A stretch of 48,419 bases of DNA from an uncultured Muribaculaceae bacterium (GCA_910589425.1 CAJUSZ010000019.1:1-48419); one strand, 5' to 3'. Numbered from the stretch's first letter, positions 7,648 to 17,049 are shown. A program made the numbers and translations. The notes: generated from the sequence alone by a model not told the origin.

Positions 7648-9024
7648 ATGAACAAGAATGCAACATCGACTTTTTCCGGAGGTTATGGAGCGGAATATAG
7701 GGAACTTGTGAAGCTCGGAACGCCGGTGCTGGTTACCCAGGCCGGTATAATCACGGTCAATTTTGCCGACACGATGATGGTCGGGGCACATTCGACCGAG
7801 GAGCTGGCGGCCGCAGCCTTCGTCAATTCACTGTTTGTGGTGGCTACGGTCATGATGATCGGCTTCGCGGCGGGAATGATCCCGCTTGTCGGGGCTCTTT
7901 TCGGGCGAGGCGACACGCGGGGCGCGGGGCTGACGCTGAAGGCCGGTCTCCAGGTCAATCTCTGCATGGCTGCGGTCTTCACCATCGTGATGGGTGGATT
8001 GTATTTCTTTCTCGACTGCTTCGGTCAGCCGGAGGAGCTGATGCCTTTTGTCAGGCCATATTTTCTGACAGTGTTGTGCAGCCTGATCCCGGTTTCCCTC
8101 TTCAATGTTTTTCAGCAGACCGCGAATGCGTTGAATTCCACAAAAATGCCGATGTGGATCATCCTTTCGGCCAATGCCCTCAACATATTCGGTAACTGGC
8201 TTCTGATCTACGGGCATCTCGGTCTGCCTGAACTCGGTCTTCTCGGAGCCGGACTCAGCACGCTTGCGGCCCGTGTGGCCGGCGCGGTGGCCATAGTGGC
8301 GGTCTATCGTCGCAACAAGCGCTACCGTCCTTATATCGAGGCTTTCCGGGAGCGGGTTCCGTTGGGATCGGTGCGCCTTAAAGTCTGGACCACATCTTAT
8401 CCGGTCATGATACAGAACGGAGTGGAATGCGCCCTGTGGACTCTCGGCGCCATCGTCTGCGGATGGTTCGGCAAGCTTCAGTTGGCTGCCTACCAGGTTG
8501 TGAACACCATGGCCCAGCTCGGATTCATGATCTATATCAGTTTCGGGGTTGCCACGTCGATCAGAGTGGCTAATTTCACGGGTGTGGACGACTTCGTGAG
8601 CATCCGCCGCAGCGCCTCGGCCGGGCTGCACATCACGCTGCTTCTTGCGACAGCCGCATCGCTTTTCTTCTATTTCGGCGGTTCTCCGCTGATCGGTCTG
8701 TTCACTCCTGACGCTGATGTGGTCAGGATCGGACATACGCTTATCATCCCACTTGTGCTTTATCAATACGGGGACGCGGTGCAGCTCACATACGCCAATG
8801 CCTTGCGCGGCACCGGCGATGTCAAGCCGTTGCTGTGGGTGGCCATCGTGGCCTACATCGTTGTCGGCGTTCCCTCGATGCTCCTTCTCGGGGATGTGGC
8901 CGGCCTCAAGAGCGTCGGGGTATATTACAGTTTCTCAGCTGCATTGTTTGTGGCTTCGATGCTACTGTGGCTCTCGTTCAGGCGTGCTGTAAACCGTCTG
9001 GAATGCCAGTTTGCTTCATATTGA
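7648..9024 (+). CDS. MATE family multidrug/organic-compound efflux transporter
   Basis: A 458-residue inner-membrane protein with about twelve hydrophobic segments in two similar halves, the MATE fold; these carriers export organic compounds using a Na+ or H+ gradient. Typical stretches are GTPVLVTQAGIITVNFADTMMVG near the N-terminus, FQQTANALNSTKMPMW in the middle, and YANALRGTGDVKPLLW in the second half. The open frame starts at 7552, but a TAATTTTG promoter box inside that extension makes ATG 7648 the likely start. It diverges from the steroid gene set, with both promoters inside 120 bases. Export of a steroid or bile acid is possible but not shown. Confidence 0.92.
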   Translation: MNKNATSTFSGGYGAEYRELVKLGTPVLVTQAGIITVNFADTMMVGAHSTEELAAAAFVNSLFVVATVMMIGFAAGMIPLVGALFGRGDTRGAGLTLKAGLQVNLCMAAVFTIVMGGLYFFLDCFGQPEELMPFVRPYFLTVLCSLIPVSLFNVFQQTANALNSTKMPMWIILSANALNIFGNWLLIYGHLGLPELGLLGAGLSTLAARVAGAVAIVAVYRRNKRYRPYIEAFRERVPLGSVRLKVWTTSYPVMIQNGVECALWTLGAIVCGWFGKLQLAAYQVVNTMAQLGFMIYISFGVATSIRVANFTGVDDFVSIRRSASAGLHITLLLATAASLFFYFGGSPLIGLFTPDADVVRIGHTLIIPLVLYQYGDAVQLTYANALRGTGDVKPLLWVAIVAYIVVGVPSMLLLGDVAGLKSVGVYYSFSAALFVASMLLWLSFRRAVNRLECQFASY

Positions 9025-9138
9025 TGGCTTTTGGGGTTTCCACAGGCGGTCGAACGGAGGTTTTGTCTGTATTTATATGGCTGTCATTCTTTGGGTTACA
9101 CAATTTATCGACAGATTAAGACACTTTAAGATAAAAAA

Positions 9139-9170
9139 TTGTGAATTCTCGCCAAAAAATTGTTACTTTG
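9139..9170 (+). promoter_or_regulatory. Probable promoter of the parA operon
   Basis: TTG at 9139-9141 and TTACTTTG at 9163-9170 are separated by about 21 bases. The -7 box departs from TAnnTTTG at its second base. The leader to parA would be about 45 nt. Confidence 0.45.
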
Positions 9171-9220
9171 CAACCTGAAATTTACCGGAGCATCACATAG
9201 CCGCTCCTCAACACACCGAT

Positions 9221-10009
9221 ATGGGTAAAATCATAGCAATAGCCAATCAGAAAGGTGGCGTCGGAAAGACTACCACGGCTTTTAATCTCGGCTCATGCCT
9301 GGCGCTCGACGGCAAGAAAGTGCTTCTCGTCGATGCCGATCCCCAGGCCAACGCGACGTCAGGAATGGGTCTCGATCCGCGGGGCGACCATCCCTCGGTC
9401 TACGAATGCCTTGTAGACGGCTATCCGGCTGCCGACTCGGTGCAGCGCACATGTGTCGAAGGACTCGACATGATCGGTTCGCGCATAGATCTGGTCGGTG
9501 CAGAACTTGAACTGATGAACCGCCGCGACCGTGAGCGGGCGATGGCGGCCGTGCTGTCGCCGCTCCGCGACAGCTATGACTATATCCTGATCGACTGCTC
9601 CCCCTCGCTGGGAATCATCACGGTCAACGCCCTCACGGCCTCCGACTCGGTGATAATCCCGGTGCAGTCGGAATATTTCGCGCTCGAAGGCATATCGCAG
9701 CTGCTCAACACGATCCGGATCATCAAGAGCCGTCTCCGTCCGTCGCTTGAGATAGAGGGGTTCCTGCTGACCATGTATGATGCGCGCCTCAGGCTGGCCA
9801 ACCAGATCTACGAAGAGCTGAAAGGCCATTTCGGCGACATGGTGTTCTCCACGGTGATCCCGCGCAACATCAAGCTTTCGGAATCCCCGAGCCACGGTCT
9901 GCCGGTGATCCTGTATGATCCTGATTCGCGCGGAGCCATCGCCTACACTCAGCTTGCCCGCGAACTCGTGGCCCGCGGGCGCCGTAAGCAGAAGGCGTCG
10001 GGCAGCTGA
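9221..10009 (+). CDS. parA: Chromosome-partitioning ATPase ParA (Soj)
   Basis: A 262-residue MinD/ParA-class ATPase that moves ParB-bound chromosome origins. The deviant Walker A KGGVGKTT is at residues 11-18, the switch DADPQANATSGMG near 40, the Walker B-like YILIDCSPSLG near 125, and the family stretch QSEYFALEGISQL near 150. Length is normal for chromosomal ParA. parB follows after 70 bases, and a cell-envelope gene pair comes after it, an order I recognise from Bacteroidales. No parS site could be identified by eye. Confidence 0.96.
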   Translation: MGKIIAIANQKGGVGKTTTAFNLGSCLALDGKKVLLVDADPQANATSGMGLDPRGDHPSVYECLVDGYPAADSVQRTCVEGLDMIGSRIDLVGAELELMNRRDRERAMAAVLSPLRDSYDYILIDCSPSLGIITVNALTASDSVIIPVQSEYFALEGISQLLNTIRIIKSRLRPSLEIEGFLLTMYDARLRLANQIYEELKGHFGDMVFSTVIPRNIKLSESPSHGLPVILYDPDSRGAIAYTQLARELVARGRRKQKASGS

Positions 10010-10079
10010 CCCGGATTCCGCTGCCGGCAAAAACTTTCAGCCACCAACCAACCCAACCACGTATCTCTGACCTGAAAAA

Positions 10080-10955
10080 ATGACACATACCAGACGCAAT
10101 GCCCTCGGGCGAGGACTCGACTCGCTGATATCGCTCGGCGAAGTGCAGACAGCCGGATCCTCGGCCATCAGCGAGATTGAAATCTCAATGATCGAGCCAA
10201 ATCCCTCGCAGCCACGCACCACATTCGATGCCGGGGCGCTCGAAGAGCTTGCCGCATCGATCCGGGAGCTTGGAGTCATCCAGCCTCTCTCCCTGCGTTC
10301 CCTCCCCGGCGGAGGCTACCAGATAATAGCCGGCGAACGGAGATGGCGCGCCGCCAAGGCCGCCGGCCTGCATTCGGTGCCGGCCTACGTGCGCACGGCA
10401 AGCGATTCCGAAGTGACGGAGATGGCGCTGATCGAGAACATCCAGCGCGAGGATCTGAACGCCATAGAGGTGGCGCTCGCTTTCAGGAAACTCATCGACA
10501 CATACAATCTCACCCAGGACCGCCTGTCGGAGCGTCTCGGCAAGAAGCGGGCCACGATAGCCAACCATCTGCGCCTGCTGAAACTCCCGGCCGAGATCCA
10601 GCTCGGACTGCGCGACCGCAAGATCGACATGGGTCATGCGCGTGCGTTGCTCGCCATAGCCGACACGAAGACCCGTCTGAAGATCTACAACAAGATTCTC
10701 GAGCAGGGACTGAGTGTGCGCCGGGTGGAGCAGCTTGCAAAGCAATATTCCGAATCAGCGGAGCGTACTCCGGAGAAAACTTCATCCAGCCAGGCCACAG
10801 GAGGCTACGAGGCTTTCCAGCGCGAGCTTTCCAACTATTTCCCGACTCCGGTGAAGTTCACCCGCAATGCCTCCGGCAAGGGTTCGATAACGCTGAAGTT
10901 TGACAACGATGACCAGTTGCAGCGTCTTGTCGAGCTTTTCGAGAAGATCAAATGA
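10080..10955 (+). CDS. parB: Chromosome-partitioning protein ParB (Spo0J)
   Basis: A 291-residue DNA-binding CTPase that loads on parS sites and partners ParA. It starts with the conserved RRNALGRGLDSLI. The ParB/Srx domain follows with PNPSQPRTTFD and the CTP-binding GGGYQIIAGERRWRA (about 78-92). ALIENIQREDLNAIE, a helix-turn-helix region (QDRLSERLGKKRATIANHLRLL) and a C-terminal dimerisation segment ending in LVELFEKIK complete it. The start at 10080 is fixed by this N-terminal motif. The next gene begins 20 bases downstream. Confidence 0.96.
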   Translation: MTHTRRNALGRGLDSLISLGEVQTAGSSAISEIEISMIEPNPSQPRTTFDAGALEELAASIRELGVIQPLSLRSLPGGGYQIIAGERRWRAAKAAGLHSVPAYVRTASDSEVTEMALIENIQREDLNAIEVALAFRKLIDTYNLTQDRLSERLGKKRATIANHLRLLKLPAEIQLGLRDRKIDMGHARALLAIADTKTRLKIYNKILEQGLSVRRVEQLAKQYSESAERTPEKTSSSQATGGYEAFQRELSNYFPTPVKFTRNASGKGSITLKFDNDDQLQRLVELFEKIK

Positions 10956-10975
10956 GGCAGCGTGTGTGAAATCAA

Positions 10976-11803
10976 ATGTCCCGGCAACAGATCATGACCC
11001 GACATAAGAGAAAGACAACGCTATGTCTCGACGCGGCCTCGACAGTGGTTGTGGTGCTTCTGTGTGTCCTCATGCTTGTGCCTCCGGAAGCCATACAGGC
11101 AGCCTCGCTCCGCGACTCGCTGGCCACAGCGGCGCCTGAGAGAACAGTCATGCCCCAGGAACCGCTGGCCGCAGGGAGCCAGCCGGCTGACTCCGTGGCC
11201 ACATATCTCGATGCCGAGCTGCTTGTGAAGGCCGGGCAGGAAGAGCCCGACACGACGAAAACAGTGGTTTCCGACCCGAAATCGCCCTACGGGCTCGACG
11301 GCAAGATCAAGTTCAACCCCTCGCCTGAGAGAGCCGTGTGGCTGTCGGCCTTGTTTCCCGGTCTCGGGCAGATCTACAACCGGCGCTACTGGAAGCTCCC
11401 GATAGTGGTCGGCGGCTTCATGGGTCTCGGCTACGCCACTTCGTGGAACAACTCCCAGCTTCAGGACTATACACAGGGCTACCGTGATCTGCTCGACAAC
11501 GATCCGTCGACAAATTCCTACATGAATTTCTTTCCTCCTAATACGGACGAGGCCTCGCTCGACAAATCGTGGCTCCAGTCCACTCTCCGCAGCCGGCGCA
11601 ACTTCTACCGGCGCAACCGCGACCTTTGCATAATCTGCATCGTCGCGCTCTATCTCCTCTGCATGGTCGATGCCTACGTCGACGCCTCCATGGCCCATTT
11701 CGACATCTCGCCGGATCTCTCGATGGACGTGGCTCCGGCCATGATGGTGAGTCCGGGCAACAGGCGCCCGGCGCTCGGGCTGAACTGGGCGTTCACGTTC
11801 TGA
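10976..11803 (+). CDS. DUF5683 membrane protein
   Basis: A 275-residue protein with an N-terminal hydrophobic segment (about 20-40), a polar, proline-rich linker, and a conserved core from about residue 115. The core begins SPERAVWLSALFPGLGQIYNRRYWKLP and continues through a membrane segment, a hydrophilic loop (YRRNRDLCI), a second segment and a short C-terminal beta-like tail. This matches DUF5683, a Bacteroidetes family of unknown function commonly sited between parB and an MltD-type transglycosylase, as here. An envelope role is inferred from context. An alternative ATG lies six codons downstream at 10994. Confidence 0.82.
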   Translation: MSRQQIMTRHKRKTTLCLDAASTVVVVLLCVLMLVPPEAIQAASLRDSLATAAPERTVMPQEPLAAGSQPADSVATYLDAELLVKAGQEEPDTTKTVVSDPKSPYGLDGKIKFNPSPERAVWLSALFPGLGQIYNRRYWKLPIVVGGFMGLGYATSWNNSQLQDYTQGYRDLLDNDPSTNSYMNFFPPNTDEASLDKSWLQSTLRSRRNFYRRNRDLCIICIVALYLLCMVDAYVDASMAHFDISPDLSMDVAPAMMVSPGNRRPALGLNWAFTF

Positions 11804-11850
11804 CCGGCAGCTCAATATCCGACTCCTCTCATACAGACACAGATAACGAC

Positions 11851-13605
11851 ATGAATCTAAAACCACTGATTTCAATCTCCCTCGCATCGCTGGCATTGCT
11901 GGCCCAGGCGGCTCCGCGCTCGTCGAAAGCCAATGTCCTCGACATAAAGGAGAGTATAACCGATTCCGAAATTGTATTTCCCGAAAGTTTCGAGACCGAC
12001 ACCCAGAAGCTTCTTGAGAGCTGGTATCTTAAAAACTATACGGCCACAGACGACAAATACCGGTCGGCGGATGTCAAGACGACCGACGACCAGATCCGGC
12101 GTCGGCTCGCCCAGCTTCCGACGGTGATCGAGATGCCGTTCAACAGCATAGTCAGGGCATATATAGACCGCTACACCCAGCGCGGACGCGCGCAGGTGGC
12201 CGCTACCCTCGGCCTTGCCAACTACTACATGCCTGTATTCGAGCAGGCTCTTGAAGAGCAAGGATTGCCTCTCGAACTCAAATATCTTCCCGTGGTCGAG
12301 TCCGCGCTCAATCCCAATGCGGTCTCCCGGCATGGAGCCACCGGCCTGTGGCAGTTCATGCTCGCCACCGGCAAAGGTCTCGGCATGGAGGTCAATTCCC
12401 TTGTGGACGAGCGGCGCGATCCTTATGTCTCGTCGCGCAAAGCCGCGAAATATCTGAAAGATCTTTACTCTTCCTACGGCGACTGGAGCCTGGCGATCGC
12501 GGCCTATAACTGCGGCCCCGGCGCAGTCAACAAAGCCATACGCCGTGCCGGCGAGGGGAAACATGATTTCTGGTCGATCTACAAATATCTGTCGCCGGAG
12601 ACTCGCGGATATGTCCCCGCTTTCATCGCGGCCAACTACGTGATGAACCATTACCGGGATCACGGCATCAATCCGGTGTTGCCTACAAAGCCGCTGATCA
12701 CCGACACCGTCGGGATTTCAGACCGTGTGCATTTCAATCAGATTTCCGCCGTACTCGATATTCCCGTCGAAGAACTGCGTCTGCTCAATCCGCAGTTCCG
12801 GGCGGATCTTATACCCGGCTCGCCAGAAAAAACCTATATGCTTATCCTCCCCTCGCAGCAGGTTCACGCCTATATTGTCAGCGAGGATCAGATAAAGGCT
12901 CATGAAGCTGAGAAATATGCCCGCCGGGAGACCGTGGAGCCAGGCGACATGCCGACCGGCCCGACAATGACTGCGACCGAGTTGATGGCTTCGGATCCGA
13001 CGATAGATTTCATTTCCCCTGCCGACAATGTGCCCGCAGAGGAAGTGCTGTCCGCTCCGGCCAAAAGAACCGTGTCTTCATCTTCGGCTACCACCCACAA
13101 GGTGGGCGCCGGGGAGACTCTCGCCTCGATCGCGTCTCGTTACGGTGTAACTCCGGCCGAGATCAAATCGTGGAACAACCTGCGGCGCAATTCCGTCAGG
13201 GTCGGGCAGCAGCTCCGCGTGGCGGCTCCGGGATCGGTGCGCCAGCAGACGTCTGTCCCCGCCTCGCAGCCGGCTCAGGCAGCCCAGCAGTCGAAACCTT
13301 CGCGCCAGCAGTCCGCTCCGGCGACCGCTCCATCGAAAAACAGCAAGAAAAACAAGAAACAGACTCAGAAAAAGCCTACCGAACATTCGATCAAGAGCGG
13401 CGAGAACCTGACTGTGATCGCCAATAAATATGGTGTGAGCGTTGAGGAGATCAAGAAGGCTAACGGGATGAAAGACGACAACCTGCGTGCCGGCAACTCG
13501 ATCAAGATTCCTGTCAAGAACTCTGGTGTCTCAAAAAAATCGAAGCAATCCGGCAAAAGCAAAGGAAGTTCGTCCCGCAAGAAAGGGAAGAAGAAAAGAA
13601 GATAG
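11851..13605 (+). CDS. mltD: Membrane-bound lytic murein transglycosylase (MltD-like) with two LysM domains
   Basis: A 584-residue exported enzyme cleaving peptidoglycan glycan strands with 1,6-anhydro product formation. A signal peptide (about 1-20, ending AQAAP) comes first. The SLT domain spans about 95-265, with catalytic Glu150 in LPVVESALNPNAVS and the AAYNCGPGAVNKAIR motif. LysM modules lie at about 414-455 and 510-555 and bind the glycan. The C-terminus is rich in Lys and Ser. The open frame extends back into the previous gene; the ATG at 11851 directly precedes the signal peptide. The gene lies between DUF5683 and surE with gaps of 47 and 28 bases, so a shared transcript is likely. 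Confidence 0.94.
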   Translation: MNLKPLISISLASLALLAQAAPRSSKANVLDIKESITDSEIVFPESFETDTQKLLESWYLKNYTATDDKYRSADVKTTDDQIRRRLAQLPTVIEMPFNSIVRAYIDRYTQRGRAQVAATLGLANYYMPVFEQALEEQGLPLELKYLPVVESALNPNAVSRHGATGLWQFMLATGKGLGMEVNSLVDERRDPYVSSRKAAKYLKDLYSSYGDWSLAIAAYNCGPGAVNKAIRRAGEGKHDFWSIYKYLSPETRGYVPAFIAANYVMNHYRDHGINPVLPTKPLITDTVGISDRVHFNQISAVLDIPVEELRLLNPQFRADLIPGSPEKTYMLILPSQQVHAYIVSEDQIKAHEAEKYARRETVEPGDMPTGPTMTATELMASDPTIDFISPADNVPAEEVLSAPAKRTVSSSSATTHKVGAGETLASIASRYGVTPAEIKSWNNLRRNSVRVGQQLRVAAPGSVRQQTSVPASQPAQAAQQSKPSRQQSAPATAPSKNSKKNKKQTQKKPTEHSIKSGENLTVIANKYGVSVEEIKKANGMKDDNLRAGNSIKIPVKNSGVSKKSKQSGKSKGSSSRKKGKKKRR

Positions 13606-13633
13606 ACCGTACAGCCTAAACATATTCTGAAAC

Positions 13634-14401
13634 ATGAAGGATAAACCATTGATACTTGTGAGCAATGACGACGGCATCGAGGCCGCCGGCGTCAGGCGCC
13701 TTGTGGAAACCCTTTCCGGTATAGGCGACGTGGTGTGTGTCTGCCCCGACGGACCCCGTTCCGGCCAGTCGATGGCCATATCGGTCAATACGCCGCTGCG
13801 GGCCACAAGACTTGCAGACTATTCGGGGGCGACAATGTATAAGGTCAACGGCACGCCGGTAGACTGCGTGAAGCTGTCGATGCACACTTTGCTCGACAGG
13901 CGTCCGGATATTATAGTGTCCGGGATCAATCACGGCTCCAATGCGGCGGTCAATGTGGTCTATTCCGGCACGATGGGAGCGGCGATGGAGGGATGCGCGT
14001 TTGGCATACCGTCTGTCGGTTTCTCCTTGACGGACCATTCTCCCGACGCCGACTTCTCGCCTTGTCTGCCGTGGATTGAGAGGATATGCCGCGGCGTGCT
14101 TGCCAACGGACTCCCGGACGGAGTCTGTCTGAATGTGAATTTTCCGGTAGTTGATGCGGAGCCAGCCGAGATGCGGGTGGTTCGCGCCGCCCGGGGAAAA
14201 TGGAGCGACGAATATAAGGAATATATCGACCCGCACGGACATAAATTCTACTGGCTGACAGGCCGGTTTGAGAATGAGGAGCCAGATGCGGACAACACCG
14301 ACGAATGGTGTCTCTCGCATGGAATCGTCTCCGTCGTGCCTACCATGCTCGACCGCACCGCCGCGCCCTGCGCCGGAATTGAATGGCTCCGCGGGATTTG
14401 A
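13634..14401 (+). CDS. surE: 5'/3'-nucleotidase SurE
   Basis: A 255-residue metal-dependent phosphatase acting on nucleoside monophosphates. The metal site VSNDDGIEA is at residues 9-17, with Asp12 and Asp13. PDGPRSGQSMAI and the conserved VSGINHGSNAAVNVVYSGTM stretch near residue 95 follow. Length is typical. It is the last gene of the par set and is followed by a 601-base gene-free region. In many Bacteroidales genomes other genes follow the transglycosylase, so this position may be lineage-specific. Confidence 0.95.
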   Translation: MKDKPLILVSNDDGIEAAGVRRLVETLSGIGDVVCVCPDGPRSGQSMAISVNTPLRATRLADYSGATMYKVNGTPVDCVKLSMHTLLDRRPDIIVSGINHGSNAAVNVVYSGTMGAAMEGCAFGIPSVGFSLTDHSPDADFSPCLPWIERICRGVLANGLPDGVCLNVNFPVVDAEPAEMRVVRAARGKWSDEYKEYIDPHGHKFYWLTGRFENEEPDADNTDEWCLSHGIVSVVPTMLDRTAAPCAGIEWLRGI

Positions 14402-14589
14402 TTTCCGTGGATAGGCTATAGGCTGGCGTATTGCCGGATCCTGAATACAGCATCCGCCGATGTGGAGATTTTACCAAAAATGGGTGGATTGAGATCCATT
14501 TTGTATGAATTTAACATCATTTAATAAAAACGGAGGCAGTAAAAAGGAATTTATATTCATTCAATATCCGTTGTAGAGAAAGAAATTAT

Positions 14590-14597
14590 TAACTTTG
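14590..14597 (+). promoter_or_regulatory. -7 box within the surE-lipoprotein gap
   Basis: TAACTTTG fits TAnnTTTG. The nearest TTG (14571-14573) leaves only a 16-base spacer, shorter than usual. It would start either a small RNA or a 400-nt leader for the gene at 15003. Confidence 0.45.
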
Positions 14598-14602
14598 TAT
14601 CG

Positions 14603-14832
14603 AAATAATTCTCATTTATTTCAAACGATCAAGGCGCGCTTTCGCGTCGCCGAGGAAAATATACGACTTTTAAAGGAGTTAATCGTTTCATTGACACATG
14701 TTTTTATTGTTGCATTAGTAAAGATATGGATTAATAGTTAAAAAATTAGGATTAGGACTATCTGTGGATCTTGAATTGTTTTGAGATCTACGGAGAAAAA
14801 TAGGGGACGTAGTGATACGGCTCCTATTTTTT
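14603..14832 (+). ncRNA. Candidate small RNA or terminated leader
   Basis: The region 14402-15002 holds no credible gene. From the -7 box at 14590 a transcript of about 230 nt would contain several hairpins. There is a GC-rich hairpin at 14633-14651, unusual in this AT-rich gap, and a GATCT/AGATC hairpin near 14767-14789. A long stem, GAAAAATAGG with CCTATTTTTTC (about 14795-14832), ends in a T-rich strand like an intrinsic terminator. A further 7-bp hairpin, AGCCCCC/GGGGGCT, lies at 14890-14927. No homology to a known RNA is recognised; it is either a free-standing RNA or an attenuated leader of the downstream lipoprotein operon. Confidence 0.35.
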
Positions 14833-15002
14833 CATTGGTTGGCGCCGTGGATTGTGAAATAATTAAATTAAAATACGTTATATTTTATAAGCCCCCATGA
14901 GGCTCTGGAATTTTTGAGACGGGGGCTGGGGCGATAATCTCTCTTTTGGAGAATCGCGGATCAGCTTGTATAATTTTAAACACACTATAAATACCAGACT
15001 TT

Positions 15003-16373
15003 ATGCACAAGATGCCATCATGTTTCCGTATTGCCGCAGCCGTCGTGGCGTTGACCGCGGTGCTGCTTGCCGGATGCTCGAAAGATTCGTCAGCCGATCT
15101 TTCGGATCTGCTTTCCACTGTCCCGGCCGAGGCCGACGCTGTGATCACCTTCGATCTGGGCAATCTCGTCCGGAAAGCCGGATGTAAGGTAGACGACGGC
15201 AAGATCGAGCTTTCGGAGGCTCTGACGTCTGCCGTGGCCGGAATAAAAGACCCGGAGGAGAAGAAAATGCTGTCCGATATGGTCGGAGGCAAGTCAGGAG
15301 TGGAATTGACAAGTGTGGTGATTTTCACTCAAGGTTACCGTACTTACATGACCGGGTTGCTTTCCGATCCGGACGCTTTCAGGAAATTTACGGAGAGCCG
15401 CGAAGCCGGTCCGGGATTCTCCGACAGGGACGGGATCTCATGCTCCCGCACCGCGGCCGTCAAGGGGAATCAGTTCTGGATTGTCAGCGCGGGAGACCTC
15501 GATCCCCTCGATGTGAAGGTTTTTGCCACTCTTCAGGAGTCCAAATCGTTCTCGGCGGGAGAGTCAGCGGATCTGATACTCGGAAGCAAGGATGATGTTT
15601 GCGGCCTTGTCTCCGTCTCCTCGCCGCTGATCGGGTTCAGCGACATGGCCACGCAGATGCAGGCCCAGATGGTGCTCCAGTCTCTTTTTGACGACGCGGC
15701 GTTTTTCGACTTCGGCGTCAGCTTCGGAAAAGGGAAGATGACAGGTCGGGCGCGGGTACTCGACGGCAAGTTGAAACCGGCCAGAAGCAATCTGCCCCTC
15801 GGCAAAGTGGATGGATCCACAGTGAAGCTTTTGGGAGGATCGGGAGATTCCGGTCTGGCCATCGGGCTTCCGGCAAAGGCGGTGGAGAAGATCGGCGCAC
15901 TTCTGGCCAAGACTGGAGGGATAGGGAAACTGTATCAGGAGATAATAGCCCCGGTGGACGGGACGGTGGCCTTCATGATCGGCTCCGATAGCGGCGACGG
16001 ATCGGTTCCGCCGTTGGAAGGGGTGATAGCCACCCGGGGAAACGGCCTTTCGGCGCTCGCTTCGGCCGCGGATCAGTTCGGTCTCAAATGGAGGATGGAC
16101 GGCAGCAACATGATACTTTCCTCCGCGGTAAAGCCTCAGGGGCCGATAACTCCCGATATGCTCGCCAAGGAGAGCGCCGGGACCGTGGTGGCATATATGG
16201 CCGGGTCCAAGGCTCTTCAGTCGCGCATCGGAGCGACGTCTCTTCCTGTTTCGACGCTCGCTTTGCGTCTCAAACCCTCGGGCGGCAGTCTTGAGGCGGA
16301 GATCGAGGTCAAGGGAAAATCCGATGACCAGCAGATTCTCGCGGCTTTCCTCACAGAAATGTTCAGACGTTGA
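15003..16373 (+). CDS. Lipoprotein of unknown function (possibly DUF4836-like)
   Basis: A 456-residue protein with a lipoprotein signal: hydrophobic segment then LLAG-Cys25. It is followed by Ser-Lys-Asp, so it is probably lipid-anchored. The mature part starts VPAEADAVITFDLGNLVRKAG, a pattern I associate with Bacteroidetes lipoproteins of the DUF4836 kind, whose role is unknown. No catalytic motif is visible. The stop is 13 bases before an ABC ATPase gene, so it may be a component or reporter of that transporter. The family name is tentative. Confidence 0.7.
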   Translation: MHKMPSCFRIAAAVVALTAVLLAGCSKDSSADLSDLLSTVPAEADAVITFDLGNLVRKAGCKVDDGKIELSEALTSAVAGIKDPEEKKMLSDMVGGKSGVELTSVVIFTQGYRTYMTGLLSDPDAFRKFTESREAGPGFSDRDGISCSRTAAVKGNQFWIVSAGDLDPLDVKVFATLQESKSFSAGESADLILGSKDDVCGLVSVSSPLIGFSDMATQMQAQMVLQSLFDDAAFFDFGVSFGKGKMTGRARVLDGKLKPARSNLPLGKVDGSTVKLLGGSGDSGLAIGLPAKAVEKIGALLAKTGGIGKLYQEIIAPVDGTVAFMIGSDSGDGSVPPLEGVIATRGNGLSALASAADQFGLKWRMDGSNMILSSAVKPQGPITPDMLAKESAGTVVAYMAGSKALQSRIGATSLPVSTLALRLKPSGGSLEAEIEVKGKSDDQQILAAFLTEMFRR

Positions 16374-16386
16374 CCGGAGCCGGAAT

Positions 16387-17049
16387 ATGGAAAGGATTGA
16401 AAGGATAGAGAGCATACGTCTCAGCGGAATGCTCCCGAAAGTGTTTGAGAATGAACCGGTGGCCGATTCCGGCGTGTGGAGGTCGGATGTGGAGTTCCGC
16501 CGCGGTGAGCATTGGCTTGTGGAGGCTGCGAGCGGCGGAGGCAAATCGTCGCTCTGCGCCTATATATACGGAACGCGCGAGGACTTCCTCGGCTCGCTCC
16601 GCTTCAACGATGTGGATGTCAGGGATATCCCTGTGGCTGAATGGCAGCGGATAAGGCGCAGTCATATCGCTTATCTTCCTCAGGAACTGGCGCTGTTTCC
16701 TGAGCTGACCGCGCTGGAGAATATTCGTCTCAAGGCTTCGCTGACCGGCGGCGTGCCCGATTCACGCATAGACGGCTGGATGAAGGAACTCGGCATAGAC
16801 AGTCGCGCCGACTATCCCGTAGGCCGCATGTCCATCGGCCAGCAGCAGCGTGTGGCCATAATCCGCAGTCTGTGCCAGCCTTTCGACTTCATAATTCTCG
16901 ACGAGCCTGTGAGCCATCTCGATCCTGACAACAACCGGATCGCCGCACGGATGATACAGCGCGAGGCCGAACGCCAGGGAGCGGGGATAATAACCACCTC
17001 GGTAGGCAACCGCCTGCTTCTCGATAACTTGAAAACCATCAGGCTATGA
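16387..17049 (+). CDS. ABC transporter ATP-binding protein
   Basis: A 220-residue ATPase. Walker A is AASGGGKSS at residues 47-55, the Q-loop is in YLPQELALFPELTALENI (about 97), the signature is MSIGQQQRVAI (about 141), and Walker B with the D-loop is IILDEPVSHLDPD. It resembles the LolD/FtsE/MacB class. The frame is open to 16291, inside the lipoprotein gene, but ATG 16387 gives a normal N-terminus. The stop overlaps the permease start in an ATGA (17046-17049), so the two are translationally coupled. The substrate is unknown. Confidence 0.9.
   Translation: MERIERIESIRLSGMLPKVFENEPVADSGVWRSDVEFRRGEHWLVEAASGGGKSSLCAYIYGTREDFLGSLRFNDVDVRDIPVAEWQRIRRSHIAYLPQELALFPELTALENIRLKASLTGGVPDSRIDGWMKELGIDSRADYPVGRMSIGQQQRVAIIRSLCQPFDFIILDEPVSHLDPDNNRIAARMIQREAERQGAGIITTSVGNRLLLDNLKTIRL

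Noticed and set aside
9221..11000. A parS site near parA and parB.
   Set aside because: No palindrome similar to the known parS consensus was found by eye; a systematic search would be needed.
14966..15187. Short open frame overlapping the lipoprotein start.
   Set aside because: Out-of-frame shadow of the lipoprotein gene with no features.
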